Part shown: positions 29,402 through 43,000 of the stretch, piece by piece
How the letters are laid out: every line of letters begins with the position of its first letter
Numbering within the stretch: the stretch's first letter is position 1
From: Acanthamoeba castellanii str. Neff
Taxonomy: Eukaryota; Discosea; Longamoebia; Acanthamoebidae
NCBI RefSeq assembly: GCF_000313135.1
Contig: NW_004457434.1
Span: 159,563-223,562, forward strand
Length of the DNA stretch: 64,000 nucleotides
Direction of reading: 5' to 3'
Notes under the pieces: generated by a model
Told to the model about the DNA's origin: nothing
Seen by the model: the letters and a program-made list of their open reading frames with translations, nothing else
The model's database searches: none
Made by a program: the position numbers and the translations under genes

Positions 29402-32400
29402 TCAGGCGTAGGCCATGATTTCGTCCCACTTGTGGTCGCCCAACACCTCGTCGCTGATGGCCTGGATGACGCCCTGGTAGACTTCTTCGAGCAGCTGCGG
29501 GTCGGCGATGGGGATGTGCCGCACGACGCCCCCGCGAGCCTCCGGGCCGGCGCCACCGCCGCTGTGCGAGGAGGTCCCCGCCACGGACGACGACGAGGAG
29601 GAGGAGACGGACGAGGCGGTGAGCGAGGGCGGGAAGTAGGCCGAGGCGCCGGCGGTGAGCGTGTAGAGGCCCTTCTTCAGGCCCTGCAGCGCCACGAGGC
29701 GCACGCCCAAGCCCGGAACCTTCTCTACCGAGCCCTCCATCTTGATGCCTGCGCGCCAAAGACAGACACACACACGAGGCCGCGTGGACACGAACATCAA
29801 AAATAAAAAGAGAAGAAGTAAGACACTTCTGCTTTTAGCCCCAAATTTTTGGGTAGCCCAACTCGCTGCGGACCCGAGGTTGAGGGGATGCAAGGGTGGA
29901 GAGGGAGAATGGAGAGGGGGGGGGGTGACGCACGTTCGAGTCGCACACGCCACTCTTGTTTGTACTTGGGCGCATCCTCCGAATTGACCCAAATGACGGC
30001 CCTGTTGTGGCGCGAAGAAGGCGGACGGAGTTAGGCTTAAAGCTGAAGGCGTGAGGTCGCCCAGCTCGCTTGGTTTGTGGTGTGGTGGCTGGCCGCCAGC
30101 GCAAAATTCTCAAGGCTTGGTCGGTGGTGGTGCAGTGCTCGCGCTTTGGTGTGTGCGCGCACTCGAGTGATATGCTTTGGGTCGTGTGCAGGCGATAAGA
30201 AGAAGGATAGGCGCTGGCCTTCTCCCGTCATTCCAATTTCCCAACCCAAAAAGGCGTGAAAAGAGCCAAAAATTTGGTTGTATGGGTGGCCGTAAGTGTG
30301 TCTGGCACACAGGCAGCGACAAAACAGAACCGCCGCGACTGCCAAACCGCTGGGCTTTGTGGGACGTGGGAGGGGAAAAGGAAAGAGCCGAGGGAGGGCG
30401 TACTTGTTCGTCACCAACAGCACACGCCGCTGGTCGTCGAATCGTTCATGGAACCGATACCACTCGGACTGGTAGGAGCCATTCCTCAGCGTGTACAAGA
30501 TGAATTGTCCGTAGGCCTTCAGCTCCGAGTACGGCTGTGTGAGTCGCACAGGTGTGAGGAGTGAGTCGTCTTCTTCTTCTTCTCCGTTTTCCAATGAACG
30601 TGAGTGCAAGAGGGCGTACGAGGATGACTTTGTCCTGCCCGATATACCGGGGCAGACGGATGCGCTCGCGGGAGTGGACGTGCGATGAGTCGGCTTGGTT
30701 GCGCACTCCCTGGGTTGTCTTGGTCAACGAATCCAGCACGCCCACTGTGGGCTTGACCACCACACTAGATCGGATCCGCGATGCATGCACGTGAGCGAGG
30801 AAAGTGGTAATCGAGAAAGACGCAGTGGGAGAATAGTGTACCCCAGCACCCCCGTGGCCAGACCCTTGGCCAAGCCGCTCGGCGAGAAGTGGTGTGAACC
30901 ATCCGAGCCCTTGTTGGTGGCTCCGACGATGGGATCCACCTGCACCATGGCCGAGGAAGAAGCACACACACACACACACACAGAGGTGAGGCTCAACAAG
31001 GAGAGAAGGCCGTACCGAGGTACGACATGCATGAAGAGAAGAAGGAAACCGTACAAAGACGCCGGCCACGCCGGAAGCAAGCCCTTTGCCCAAGCTCTTG
31101 GCGCCTTGTAGAAGACCCTGCCCCGCGTTGGTGGGCTGTTCTCGAATTCGTTGGATGCGTTCCTCCCTATCGAACGTACCGGGCAAAAAGGGAGGTGAGT
31201 CGCGGCGTCAAGAAGAGAGGAAGGATCTTCAAGGGAAGAGGTAGGGCAGGGCGGTACTGGAATTGGTGGTTCACAGAGATCTTGGTGATGCCCGTGGCGA
31301 CGGTGTCCGTCACCTTGCTGAGCGAGTTGGTCACACCGACCATCGAGTTCTTGACCAGAGAAGAGGTGCCCTATGTAACACCAACCAGAGAACAGTGGTC
31401 ACTTTCGTATTTTACTCGAGGCGATGAGTAACGTGCGCGGTGCAGTACCTTGGAGAGGCCGGCGCCGATGTCCTTGGGGTTGGTGGCGAATGCTTGGATG
31501 GGCTGGAAGAAGAAGTCCTTCACGCCGGTTCCCAGGTTGCTCACCAGCGACACCGGGTTACCCAGGAAATCGAACGACCCCAACACCTTGTACGCCTGCA
31601 TCGCAGTGATAATCGCACACGCACACGCACACGCACACGCACACGCACACGCACACGCACACGCACACGCACACGCACAATTGCCATAGATAATTTTTAG
31701 TGCTTCACACTCTTGTTCGGCCGCAGACAAAAGGGGTGAATGGTGGGAGAGGGCACCTCGCGAATGGCCTGGCGAATGTAGTGGGACGAGATTCGTTGGA
31801 CGAGCTCGTTGGAGGTGGCGAAGGGGTGGTGGATGTCCAGGTAGTTGAGTCGAATGGGCGCCCTGTCGATATCGGGGATCTTGATGCCGAAGCCCAGCAC
31901 GCCGAACGCCCAACGGACCGGATTTTCTCTGTACGAGGGCGGGTGAGCCAGTGGCATCACGCGATGAAAGAGAGTCGGCCTCTCGTGAGGGGAAGTGCGT
32001 ACTCGTCGGCCGGCGTGTTGGGGGTGGTCATCAGGGTGACGTGAAGCGCGATGGGGTTGATCGTGAGTCGTTCGAAGTAGAGCTTCTTGGCTTCGACGGT
32101 CGACGTGGGCCGCACCAGGTTGCCGATATTTTCGCTGCGTGGTATGTAGCACATCACATGAAATGAGCGAGCGTCGAAGGCGATTCGATGGAGGGGGAAG
32201 CGGATGATGCGTACATGGTCGTGACTTCCTCCACGGTTTGCTCGGTTTTGCCCCAGTTCGATATGTTGAGGGAGAAGAAGTTGACCATCTTCAGCAGGAA
32301 TTGCTCCTCGATGTAGATGTCCATTTCGTTCAGGCTCAGCTCCGCCAGCTTGTAGTAGTCTGATAGTGCGACGCGGTTGTTGAGCTACGCATGCGCCGAG

Positions 32401-35400
32401 AACGGTGTGCGGTGGACACGACAGCAACGTACCGATGGACGAGGCCAGCTCCTTGCTCTTTTCCAGCTCGCGAATTGTGGGGTTGCGCTTGACTGCCCTC
32501 ATGCGCACGAACGGAGCAGCGTTGGGGTCCTTGAACACCACCACCGGCAGAGGCGTGGCATAGAGCATGTTGTCCACCTGCAGCAAAGGGTGTCAACACA
32601 CACTCTTGCAAGAGTTCAGGCCTCACTCACATAGCTCGGCCGGCTGGTTGTTACCTGGAACTGGTGCACGCAGAAAGATGCGTACGAGGCACCGTAGGCC
32701 TCCGAGTAGCAGTACTCCACGTGAATGTCGCCAAAGGACACGTAGACGACCTCTTGCGGGGTGGCGTCGATGAGCGAGATGCCGAGACCGTGCTTGAGCT
32801 GCAGGGTGAACTTGGTCGAGGGCTTCTGCGCCACGCGCTCCTGCAGCTCCTCGCCCTTTTCGTGCGCCTCCCGCTTCAGCGTCTGCGGGAACTTCTTGCT
32901 GTCGACGATCTTCAGGTGCCTCGTCGGACCATCCATGAACACCTGTACACGTCGATAAGTAAACCATGAGCCAAGTTGAGAATTGAGGCCACCACTGGGA
33001 AGGGGGGGTTCGAATTATACCTCGGCTTGGAGGAGAATCTCCTGGGCCTGACCATCGACGGGCACCACGTTCTGTAGGGTGGCACGTCGGAGTTTGTGCA
33101 GTTTGATCTGGTCCAGGTTGTAGCTATGTACAAAGGTGGTGGATGCGAGCTCCACCGTAAGCTCGTGTTTCTGCCGACGGAAGGAGGTCGAGGTGAGTAA
33201 TGTGTTATTAGCGTGTGCGAGCGAGCGGCCACTGCACTTGATAAGTAAAGCAAGCATGTTGGGTACCCGCGATGGTGCATCCCAACAGTAGGGGACCGTT
33301 TCCAGCGAGGCCAGGACTTGTGGAATGCCGACCGCCTGTCGACATGCACGACAATTGTGAGCAAAGTACACTTGAATCAACTCAACACCACTTTTTGGGC
33401 GCAAGGAACCTTCTGGTAGATGGTGAGCGGGTAGCTGGTCCAGTTGGTGATCTTGTACGGGGGAAGCTTTTCCTCTCCGTAGAAGATGACGAAGCAGGTG
33501 GCCTTCTCCAACTTGACCTCCGCCTTCATGAGCCACACCTCGCCTCCCCGCGTGCGGCACTTGATGACCAGCGTGCCGATCGTGTCCACCGAGAACGGCC
33601 CCGTCCTGCGAACGTTTCGTTAGTGGGCTCAGTCTCTGAAATGAGATGCAAGCAAAGCCAAGTCAAGTAGCAGAAGAAGAAGAGTAGCGTACCAGTGCCA
33701 GTCCTCGCCGCGACAGACGGCAATCTCGCGATTCTCCTTGGTGAGGTCGAGCCAATGGAACGGCAGGCGGGAGTTGGCCGGCAGGATGTACTGCATGTCA
33801 GCGAACCCCTTCTGCTTGTAGTAGATCGGCTCGTCCAGATGGTTGACCAACACCAGGCGGGGCGTGAAGGTGACCACTTTCGTGCGGCCGTACTGAGAAG
33901 GAGAGAGAGGTGTGAGATTGTCCATGCAACGCTGGAGTGATGTGGGAGTACAGACCTTGCCGGGCGCAAAGTCGATGTCGACACCGAGTTCGAACTGGAT
34001 GCGCTTCTTCTTGTAGCTCTTCTCCTTGTCCTGGATCTCCACTACACCAGTCGTACCGGCCGTTTCCAGCGAGAATGGCTTGATGGTTGCAAAGAGGAAG
34101 GAAGAATGTCAATGCTGTGCGCTCTTGCACTTGAAAGAGAAAAAGGACTGCGCACCTTGGCCCACTTGGAGTCAGCAATCTTCACCGATGCCTTGTTGCC
34201 AGCGATATCGCGCTTGTGATACGCGAACATTGTGGGCTGAGCCAGCTGCTTGAAGTGTTCGCTCTGTGTGTGTGTGTGTGTGTGTGTGTGAGTGAATGTA
34301 GTTGTGTAGCGAAGCAAGACAACGACGAAGCGCGTATGGTTGTCACGATGGCTGGGTACCTCTCCGAACAGCTCGCCGCCCTCGCCATACCAGTCCTTGG
34401 GGTCCAAGCTCTCCAGCTGTGCGTACTTGCGAATGACCTTGATCTCCCCGGTGTTCTCCTTGGGGTCCGGAGGCACTTGCTTGAAGAACAGCGGCAGGCC
34501 CGTGTGGTTGAGCATCCAGAACTGGGCAAACACCGACACCTTGCGAATGCCACGCGAGTTGACCCTGCAACCATCATGTGACAACCATCAGCCGTGGTCC
34601 CCCCGGAAACAACCCAAAGGGGGAAGTATGAACACGCACCGGTTGTGCAAGTTGACGTAGAGGTGATGTGCGTTGGTGCGTGTGGGCGCCATATCGATTT
34701 TCTTGGCGATGGAAGGGCCGGTAATGTTGACCAACACGCTTCGCCTGTAACCTGTGATGAAAGGGCGATTAGCGAAGAAGAGTGTTTGTTGAGAGCGGCA
34801 GGGCTGGACTCGCGCCGGCACGAACCTGGGATGGCGATGGTGAGCTTGAGCTCGGCCTCGGGGTCGAGCTGGTGGATGGACACTTGCTCGCCTCTGGCCA
34901 GGAATCCCTTCTGCTGCGTGCCCACCTTGGAGTCGACCAGGGCGTACTCCATATCGCACAGCAGCACGTTTTCGAGGATCAACGGCGGCGAGATCGTAAT
35001 CACGTGATCTCCCTTGGACCTTTCCCTGCGGCAGCAAGTGAGAAAAGTGGGCAGGGCGCAACACGACGCACGACACCGCACACACGACACGCAGCACACG
35101 ACATAAACGTACTTGGCGTTGGGCTTGGTTTGCACTTGGAGGTTGACAGCGAGGTAGCACGGTTGCGCCTCGGCAGAGACAGCCGGGCACTTGAGGTAGT
35201 GGTTGTTCGATACCTGCTCGAAGCACTTGATTCCCGTTTCAGACCAGCCGCACTCGGACTCCTTGGCGGTCAACAGCTCGCTGAGCTGCGCCTTGCCGGT
35301 GAGACCCGCGGGGCGGAACCACACGGAGTTGGCTCGCGTCTTTGATGGCCAGATGGGCACCGCCTGCGACGTCATCGGCGCCATGGGCTTGAGTTCGTTG

Positions 35401-38400
35401 TGGACCGTCTTGTTCCATCGCTGCACTTGGACGTCCAGAATGAGCGACGTCTCATTGCGCAGCAGGATGTTGGAGCGCAGTGTAAGCATCTTGCTGCCAT
35501 CCACCAACGCCACCTGTACACAACACACCCAACCACATGATCAAACTGTCATTTAGCCTGCTCTTCGCTGCACTGAGTTTGTCCGCGTGCACACAGAGTG
35601 GGATTGTGTGGGGAATGGGTGTGGGCGTGGTACCTCGTAGATGGCATAGACCTGCTCCTCGGTCTCGATGGGAAGGAGCGGAATGAGGTACTTGCCCACC
35701 TTGTGCAGCGGCAGGTTGCCGATCTCTCGGAACTCGTTGATTTTGTGCAACTCGATAGCGATGGTCCTGGCGAGAGCATTACGCATGGAGACAAGCAAGC
35801 ATTGAGTTGAGCGACGCGGTTCTTTCGCGAACCCCCAAACCTCCTGCGGGAGTGGTGGTTACCGCTGCGAGTCCGACTTGGCGTATTTGGAGTTGGTGGC
35901 CTTGGGTGCGTCGGCCCACTTCTGGAGCTCCTCGCGAAGGGGAATCACCGCATTCGGCTTGAGCTTGCGCTTGTTGGGTTCGTGGCCTGGCTGCGCTCCG
36001 TAACCCACAGTGAACATACATCATAACCGCCCGACACGAGTCAATCGAAGGGCTCGCGCCTCGCGCCTACTGCTCAGTGGTACGTACCGTCGGGAACCAC
36101 CAGCGGATGGGCTGCTCAGACATGTTCGATAGGAACAGTGGCGAGAATCCCTTGCGCTTCTCCGCGGTCTTCTTAGCCTGGAATGACCCGATGGCGTGAG
36201 TAGGCCGAATGACAGACATTAAAAAAAAAGCTGTGTGCTTGCATACCACTTCCATGTCCTTGACTGTGGCGTTGCGCATGTCTTCCTTCCATGTCTCGAT
36301 GGTGGAGTCCATGGTGTCGAAGAAGGCCTTCGTGATGTTGAGATTCAACACTTCCATACCCTTCAGCGTTACTAGCGACGTTTTCTCGATCTGCACGCCA
36401 CCACGAAGGTCATCAACACTCCTCTCTCCACACTCGAACACTGTTGGCGTCACGTACGTCGACCTCACAGGCCCATGGCTCAATGACAGGCTCCCACTTG
36501 GCGTACTGCACGTTGTAGTACTGCGCCTTCAGCTTGAAGTTGATTGTTCCTTCGATCTGTGGGGCAACAGACGAAGAATCAGCACCAGGCAAGGTATGCT
36601 CTCGGCCAATGCGGGATTAGAATGAGGGATTAGCAATACCTGTGGCATCACTTGGGTGAGCTGAGCCGAGAGCGAGGTGATGCGCGCGTCGATGAGCGGC
36701 ACCAGCTCGCGACAATCGTTGATAAAGAACAGACGGAGGTTGCCGATCTCCACATTGATCTGCCACACATAAAGCAAGGTTAGCCAAACTGTCATGATCT
36801 TCGAGGAGGGCATGCGACCGATCTTTACCGTTTGCGTGACCAGCGGAATGTCTTGCAGCGTGAGAGCTTTGTGGTCCGGGTCATGCGGCTTGGAGACCTC
36901 AACGGTGAGGGCCGTACCTAGCGGTCAGACGTACAAAGTCGTGTCAATCCGAGTGTCGCAGCCGAGCGTAGGCAACTGTGGTTGTTGTTAAAAAGCGTAC
37001 CTGCTCCGGCAGTCGCAGCGCCAGCAGAGAAGGTTCCGCCCAGCACAAGGCTCTTCTTTATGCCTGTGCTCGTGCCTGTAGGCTCGAGTTCGTTCTTGTT
37101 GCGAGTGCCCGTTGGCACGGCGGTGAACGAAGAGGAGAGAGGCATCTCGCGCAGAGACGCGACCAACGGCACAGTGGCGGGTCCGGGATTGGAACGGGAG
37201 GAGCCGAGCGACGTCTCAACCATGGTCCCGGGTCCTTGGTAGGTGCCTTCGCTGGTGCCAGTCTCGGGGTTGGAAGGCGGGGCCAAGGCCATCACCACCT
37301 TGCTCAATAGCAGGTAGTCCTAATTGTCGGCGGCGTTTCGATAATGGGAGTGTAATGGGTGCAAACAAGATACGAAGGAAATGAAATGAAGTGCGGACAG
37401 GCGCGGGTACCTTGTAGGAGAAGGTCAAGTTGATGGGATCGAGGTGGGCGTAGACCTCCAGCTTGGGTCCCACTCTCTCATAGTTGAAGGAGAAATCGAT
37501 GGGCGGCAGAATGGCCTCGCCACAATCCTACAGTGTGACAAAAGTGAACACAGGGAGGTCAGATGGGCGCAGCAACCATCATGGCCGACAGGCATCGTGA
37601 TAGGGAAGAGACGTACGTCGAGCGCGCTCTTTCGGATCTCAAAACGCTCGAGCATGACCGACATGGCGTAGGTGAGATTGTCGACATGCGAGTCGGTGAG
37701 ATAGCGATAAATAAGGTCCGTGCGCACGAGCACTCGGGGCGTGTCCAACCGCTTCGGGTCCTCGAGGAAGTACAGCTCGGGTTCGCGCACATGGAAGCAC
37801 ATCTGTAGGCAAAAACGAAAAATAGGTGCATGCATGAGAAGACCATCATCTTGCAGTCGAGCGGTGTGAAGACCAGACCTGGAAACGCTGCGAGGTTTCG
37901 GACTGGGGCTTCTGCGAAGGCGGAGCCAGCTGCTGTCTCTCATCATTGATCCGCGTGAGCTCGTCGATCTTGGGCCATACGAAGTCCTGCGTGCAGCGAT
38001 GACAGATGAGCCAAGCGCAAACAAGAGCCCAATTATCGGGTGATGGGACACCTTGATGGCATAGACCGCGTCGGGGATGACAACGCCACGAGCGCACATG
38101 AGCTCTGCCGACATCTTCTGTTCTCCGTCTGGTTTTCGCACGTAGTGAACCAGCAGTTTCCTGTGTGTCGAGATCGCACATACGACTCGAGTGAGCAATT
38201 ATGCCCTCACTTCCCTGCCGAGAATGATCGCCTACCTCCGCTTGTCTGGCTTCTTCTCGTCACTAAGCCGTATGCTGCCCTTCGATGATTTGGGGGAGCT
38301 GTGGCGGAGATTCTGCGAGCGCTTCTTGCCCGTGGATGACTTGAGTCGGCCGGCTGCCGGCGAGCTGGCCTCGTTCCCTTCTCGTTCTTTGCCCTTGTCC

Positions 38401-40006
38401 GTGGTGGGGTCGACTTCGCGCTCGCTCGCGTCATCGGTGTACTCCGCGTCGCTGGCTTGGGACGAGGCCAGGAAGTCCTTGATCTTCAGTAGGTCCTCGC
38501 CATTGGTCGTGATAAGGTGCTGTAGTGATGGTGGAAGCCAAAGCGTAAGCGTCCAGCCCAGGTCCGGGCGCATCTAGCTACCACATGCGTGCACGTACCT
38601 GGAATTGGTTGTCTGTGGGCCGAGTGTCCAGCAGGTTGACATCGCGTGCGGACAACTCGGTCTGCAAAATAATTAAAAAACAGTGAGCATCCATGGCCGC
38701 CCCTACAGCAACTCGCCTCAAGGAGGGTGTCAGTGGGTACGCGTACCACGATGGAGTCGTTCGACAGGAGCAGAACCAACAGCTTGAGCTTTTCCACGTC
38801 AGCCTTGACCATCGAGTCGGGATAGGGCGACAGCGGAGAGTCTTTGCGCAGGTGGCTATGAAGCAAAGTGTGAGCCAATGCACAAACACAGAACACAGGC
38901 GCAGGAGGCCGACAAAAGTACGAGGGCGAATGACATACAAGGTTGCTGGCGACGGGTCATTGGTGAGCTCCAGCGCGAGCCGGCCCATGGTAAGCGCAAT
39001 CTGCATGTTGATGAAAGGTTCCTTGTGTTCCACCTTCTTCTTATCGTTGGCCGCTGCGTCCTTTTTCTTCTTTTCCTCTTCGTCGTGCGCCACTACGAAT
39101 AGAAACCAAGTGTGAGATAACCGGATGGGCCGGTGCGACAGTTGCAACAGTCTAAAGAGGTCGGTGATGTACGATCGTCGTCAAGCGCGTTGGGTCCTTC
39201 GAGCATATTCTCCTTCCAAATGCCCAGCAACATGGTGAACTGCGAGTCTGTGAGGGACACCTCAATGGAGGAGATGTTGCCCGAGATCTGCACAAGAGGT
39301 GGTGAGGCGATTAACCCCGAGAAAGACGAAGCTGAGTGTTTTTGTGTGTGGTTGTATACCTTGATCTCCGGATACTTGTGCTCCTTGTCGTCGGAAGGCC
39401 GTTGCAGTTCCAGGATGACGTCGATGTCCTTGATGATCTGATAGTGCGGACTAGAGGTGGACACCTTGTCCGTGGTGCACCTGAGGTTCATCGAGTTCAT
39501 CGATATAGAGATGTTCTCCAACCATGTGCTGCCCTCAACCTTTTGAGGGAAAGAAGAAATGGTAATGTTAGACCTGTCTGACCTGCAGTGAGAGGCTACT
39601 GCTTTCCGCAAGGGATCACGATACCTCTTCGACGTGGTTGAAGATGGAGATCTGACCAAGGTCAGCGATCGCATGCTCCTTGGACTTGGAGTTTCGCGGA
39701 ATCACGAGCTGGGGATTGATTATCACTGCCTCGTATTTGATCACTGTACGTTGAGAGGCGTTAGAAGGTGACCGCTGGCGTAGCGCGTTGGGGGGGGGTT
39801 AATAGTACCATTCTTCTTGAGATTCTCCATGGCTTCCGAGGCCGCTTCGGTGATCTTGTGCGCCGCTTCCGATACGAGCCCGTGCATAACGCGAAGCTCG
39901 GCCATGTAGTTGGCCACCTCTCTCAAGAACTTGCGTAACGCAATGAATCGAATCGAGTTGATACGAGCGCGTGCACATGAGTTAAGGATTCGACAGCGGA
40001 CACACG

Positions 40007-40042
<36 letters not shown>

Positions 40043-43000
40043 TCCGTGGCGGAAAGGATATGAATCAGCGAGTCGAAGCCAGGGAAGTCCGCGTCCTTCC
40101 GGCTGAATGTCTCGAGAGTGAACTCCACCAATTTTTCGCCTCTGATCTCGGCAATGTGGTAGTAGAGAGCCTCGGGGGTGAGGTCGTAGATGTCCACGTT
40201 ACCCAGGATGGCCTGCACACCGGATTATAGTGAGACAAGTGACCACGAGGGAATGTAAGGCGCGTGCTTAGGGTGACCTTGAGGGCGAGAGTCTCTTCAT
40301 AGTGGTCGTACTGCACCGACGACGTGCCGAATGTGCAGAGCGCGAGCTTTTTGCCTTCTTTGTTGAGCGTGAGCGTGAACTGCTGCAGCACCGCGGTGAG
40401 CTGTGGCGGCCAAGAAAAGATGGAACGTCAGTCAACAAGTAACAAAGATGCTTACCGGCGACAAGGGAAGCAGTACCTTGAAGATCGTTGTTCGCAGGTG
40501 ACTGGCGCTCATGCGTGGAGTCGGCTGTCGCATGGGCGGAGGCTCAGTGTCGGGCTTCATTGGCGGCTTGACCTTGCCGGCTTTGATGAGTGCCTCCCGG
40601 TACGCTTTTCGTGCTTCATACATGGGATTGCTGGTGTGAAAGGGGGCGATGCGAGCCGGTCAGCACCATGCTTACCAATGGCAATGAGAAGAGGACGGAG
40701 AAGAGCACGTACAAATGGCCCATGAACACATCGACGGCATTCAGCAAAGACACCACCGTCTCTCGGTTCACCATGAGATGCAGCGAATTCGCCACGATGT
40801 GGAGAATGTTGTCCACCCTCTCGTACTCGGGTGAATGCTGCGAAGGTATTAAAAAAAAAAAACAAGATTAGTGTAAGTCCAACCCTGTTCTGTGACGCTC
40901 ACGCCCGTACCTCTTTGATCATGAAGTAGTAGGCCTTGATTAGATCGTTCTCCGAAGGCTTGGTTCGCTTTTCCTCGCTCTGCTGGCTGGCTTGCTCCTG
41001 GCTCTCGAAGTCCGTACTCTTTCTCAGGTGGTGCGGAATGGGCAGCGGCATGGGCTTCGAGGTGACCAGAAAGCGGAACTCCGGTCCCCATTTCTGTGTG
41101 GCGTGTGTGTTTGTGTATGTGTTGGCTGCAGTGGCTCTGCACACGCTGGGGCTTTTGTGAGTCATACCTGCAGCATGTCCTTTACCGAGATGTTGTGCAG
41201 GCCAACGAAGACTGCCATGTCGAACTTGCGGTACACGAACTGGCCCGCTAGTCCCCTGAGGCAAATCTGCTCGTGCGGACCACAGCACGGTTAGCGTTGT
41301 TCCGTGCACTTCACAACGCGCGTTGGGAAGTGCAGGGTACCCTGACGATATCGGCCTCCTTCTCGCCCAGGAGAACGTTACGCAGCATCAGCGACGCCTT
41401 GGGCACGGTGAACCGCAACTCGAAGATCTTGTTTCGCAGCTTGTCCTGAGGACTCCTTTGCTGCTTTGTCTTGATTTCGGTGATGGCCAGTCTGTGTAGA
41501 TGGCGTCAAGTCAGTACTCTGCTGCGCAGGAAATCGGCGAGAGTGTGCGGGGGTGTCACATACTTTTCTTGCTGCTCCTCAAAGGTGACGATGTCGGGGT
41601 GATCCAGCCGCAGGGTCTCGTCCAGGTCATCAGACAGCCGCAGGATCATGCCAATCAAGCTCGCAATTTTGACGGGTGAGAGGTAGAACTTGAGCGATGG
41701 CAAATCACCGATGAGCCTTGAAAAGACAGGGAGAAAGGGTCAGTCCCAACCTCACCCCAGCATGCGGGAGCGCCTGCGCAGGTGGACGCGTCGTACAGGA
41801 CTTTAGCCAGCTCGGGGCCGGAGAGCACTTTGCAAATGCCGAACTTGAGGTTGATGTCGAACTTCTCCACAAAGTGCATGGGGCTTGGTGGTTCGTTCGG
41901 CTTTCGCTTTTGCTGTATACGCGGAATTGCAACCCCATTAACACACAGCATCACACACTGGGAGAAACCGGAGTGTGCCTACCTTGAGTACGGGCCGCCA
42001 GTTCGAGGTGTAGGGTGTAAGGAGCGCCTGTACGGACGAGATCTGGATGTTGAACTGATCGTAGAAGTCGTCCTCGTGTACCTGTGAGAAGCAGGGCCAA
42101 GCAAATGAGTGGCGCCCGCAGCAGGTTCTTCCAAGTATGTCGCTCGGACCTCTTTCTCATTGAAGGTATCGTTAGCTTCTCCCTGATTGGTGGTCGAGAA
42201 GTTGACTTGACCCAGATCAGCAATCAGCGCGAGGGAGTCGGGGTCTTGAAAGTCCTTCGGCCAGATGATCAGAGGCGCCTAGAGAAGAAAGGACCAATTG
42301 AGAATTACAAGCCGGTGTGGGGGTGTACGGGAGGTGTTGTACCGTGGCATCGACATCGATGGTGAAGGCCTTCCTGGAGCTGAAGAAGCTCATGAGCTGC
42401 GCTTTGGTGGCACTTCGAAGAGCGCGCAGCCTGCTCTGCGCCGCCGATCGGAGGTCTTTCAGGTCGGTCACGATCTTGTCCAGGAAAAAGGTAACTATAG
42501 AAAAACAGAGAAGAGATCAGTACGAGTGTCACTTGGTGCGAGTGGGCGTATCGTCCAACGTACCCAGGCGACCAATGACGCGCGGTGGCACCACGCAATC
42601 GAGAGCGCCCAGCGTCAGCCGGAAAGCAAAGTCCAGGCTCGGCTGGTCTGGCGGCTTGAAGTCGAACCGGGCGGTGAAGATGGGCGTAGGCTCTTGGTCA
42701 ATCGCTCGCTTCGATCGCTGCAGCCTTCGTGACGGTCGCATAAGGCACGGAAACTTGGTGTCCTCCGTAAAGCGATCGTAAAGGCCAACCCCGCCTAGGC
42801 TGGCGACGACCTGAAAGACGGAAGAGAGAAGCCGAGATGAGCAGCGTAGGCGGCCCGATTGCTTCATGAGACACGGGCATACCGAGAAGGAGCCCTGGCG
42901 CACGGACACACCCACATCGAGTTCGTCGAATTGACCGAACAGGATGTCCTTTCTGTCCGCGTCTTTGAACACTCCCTTGCCGTTGGTGAGGTGGAAGTTG

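Noticed and set aside
31615..31678. Possible CRISPR-like array
   Set aside because: It is a simple hexanucleotide repeat without spacers, inside an intron of a eukaryotic gene.
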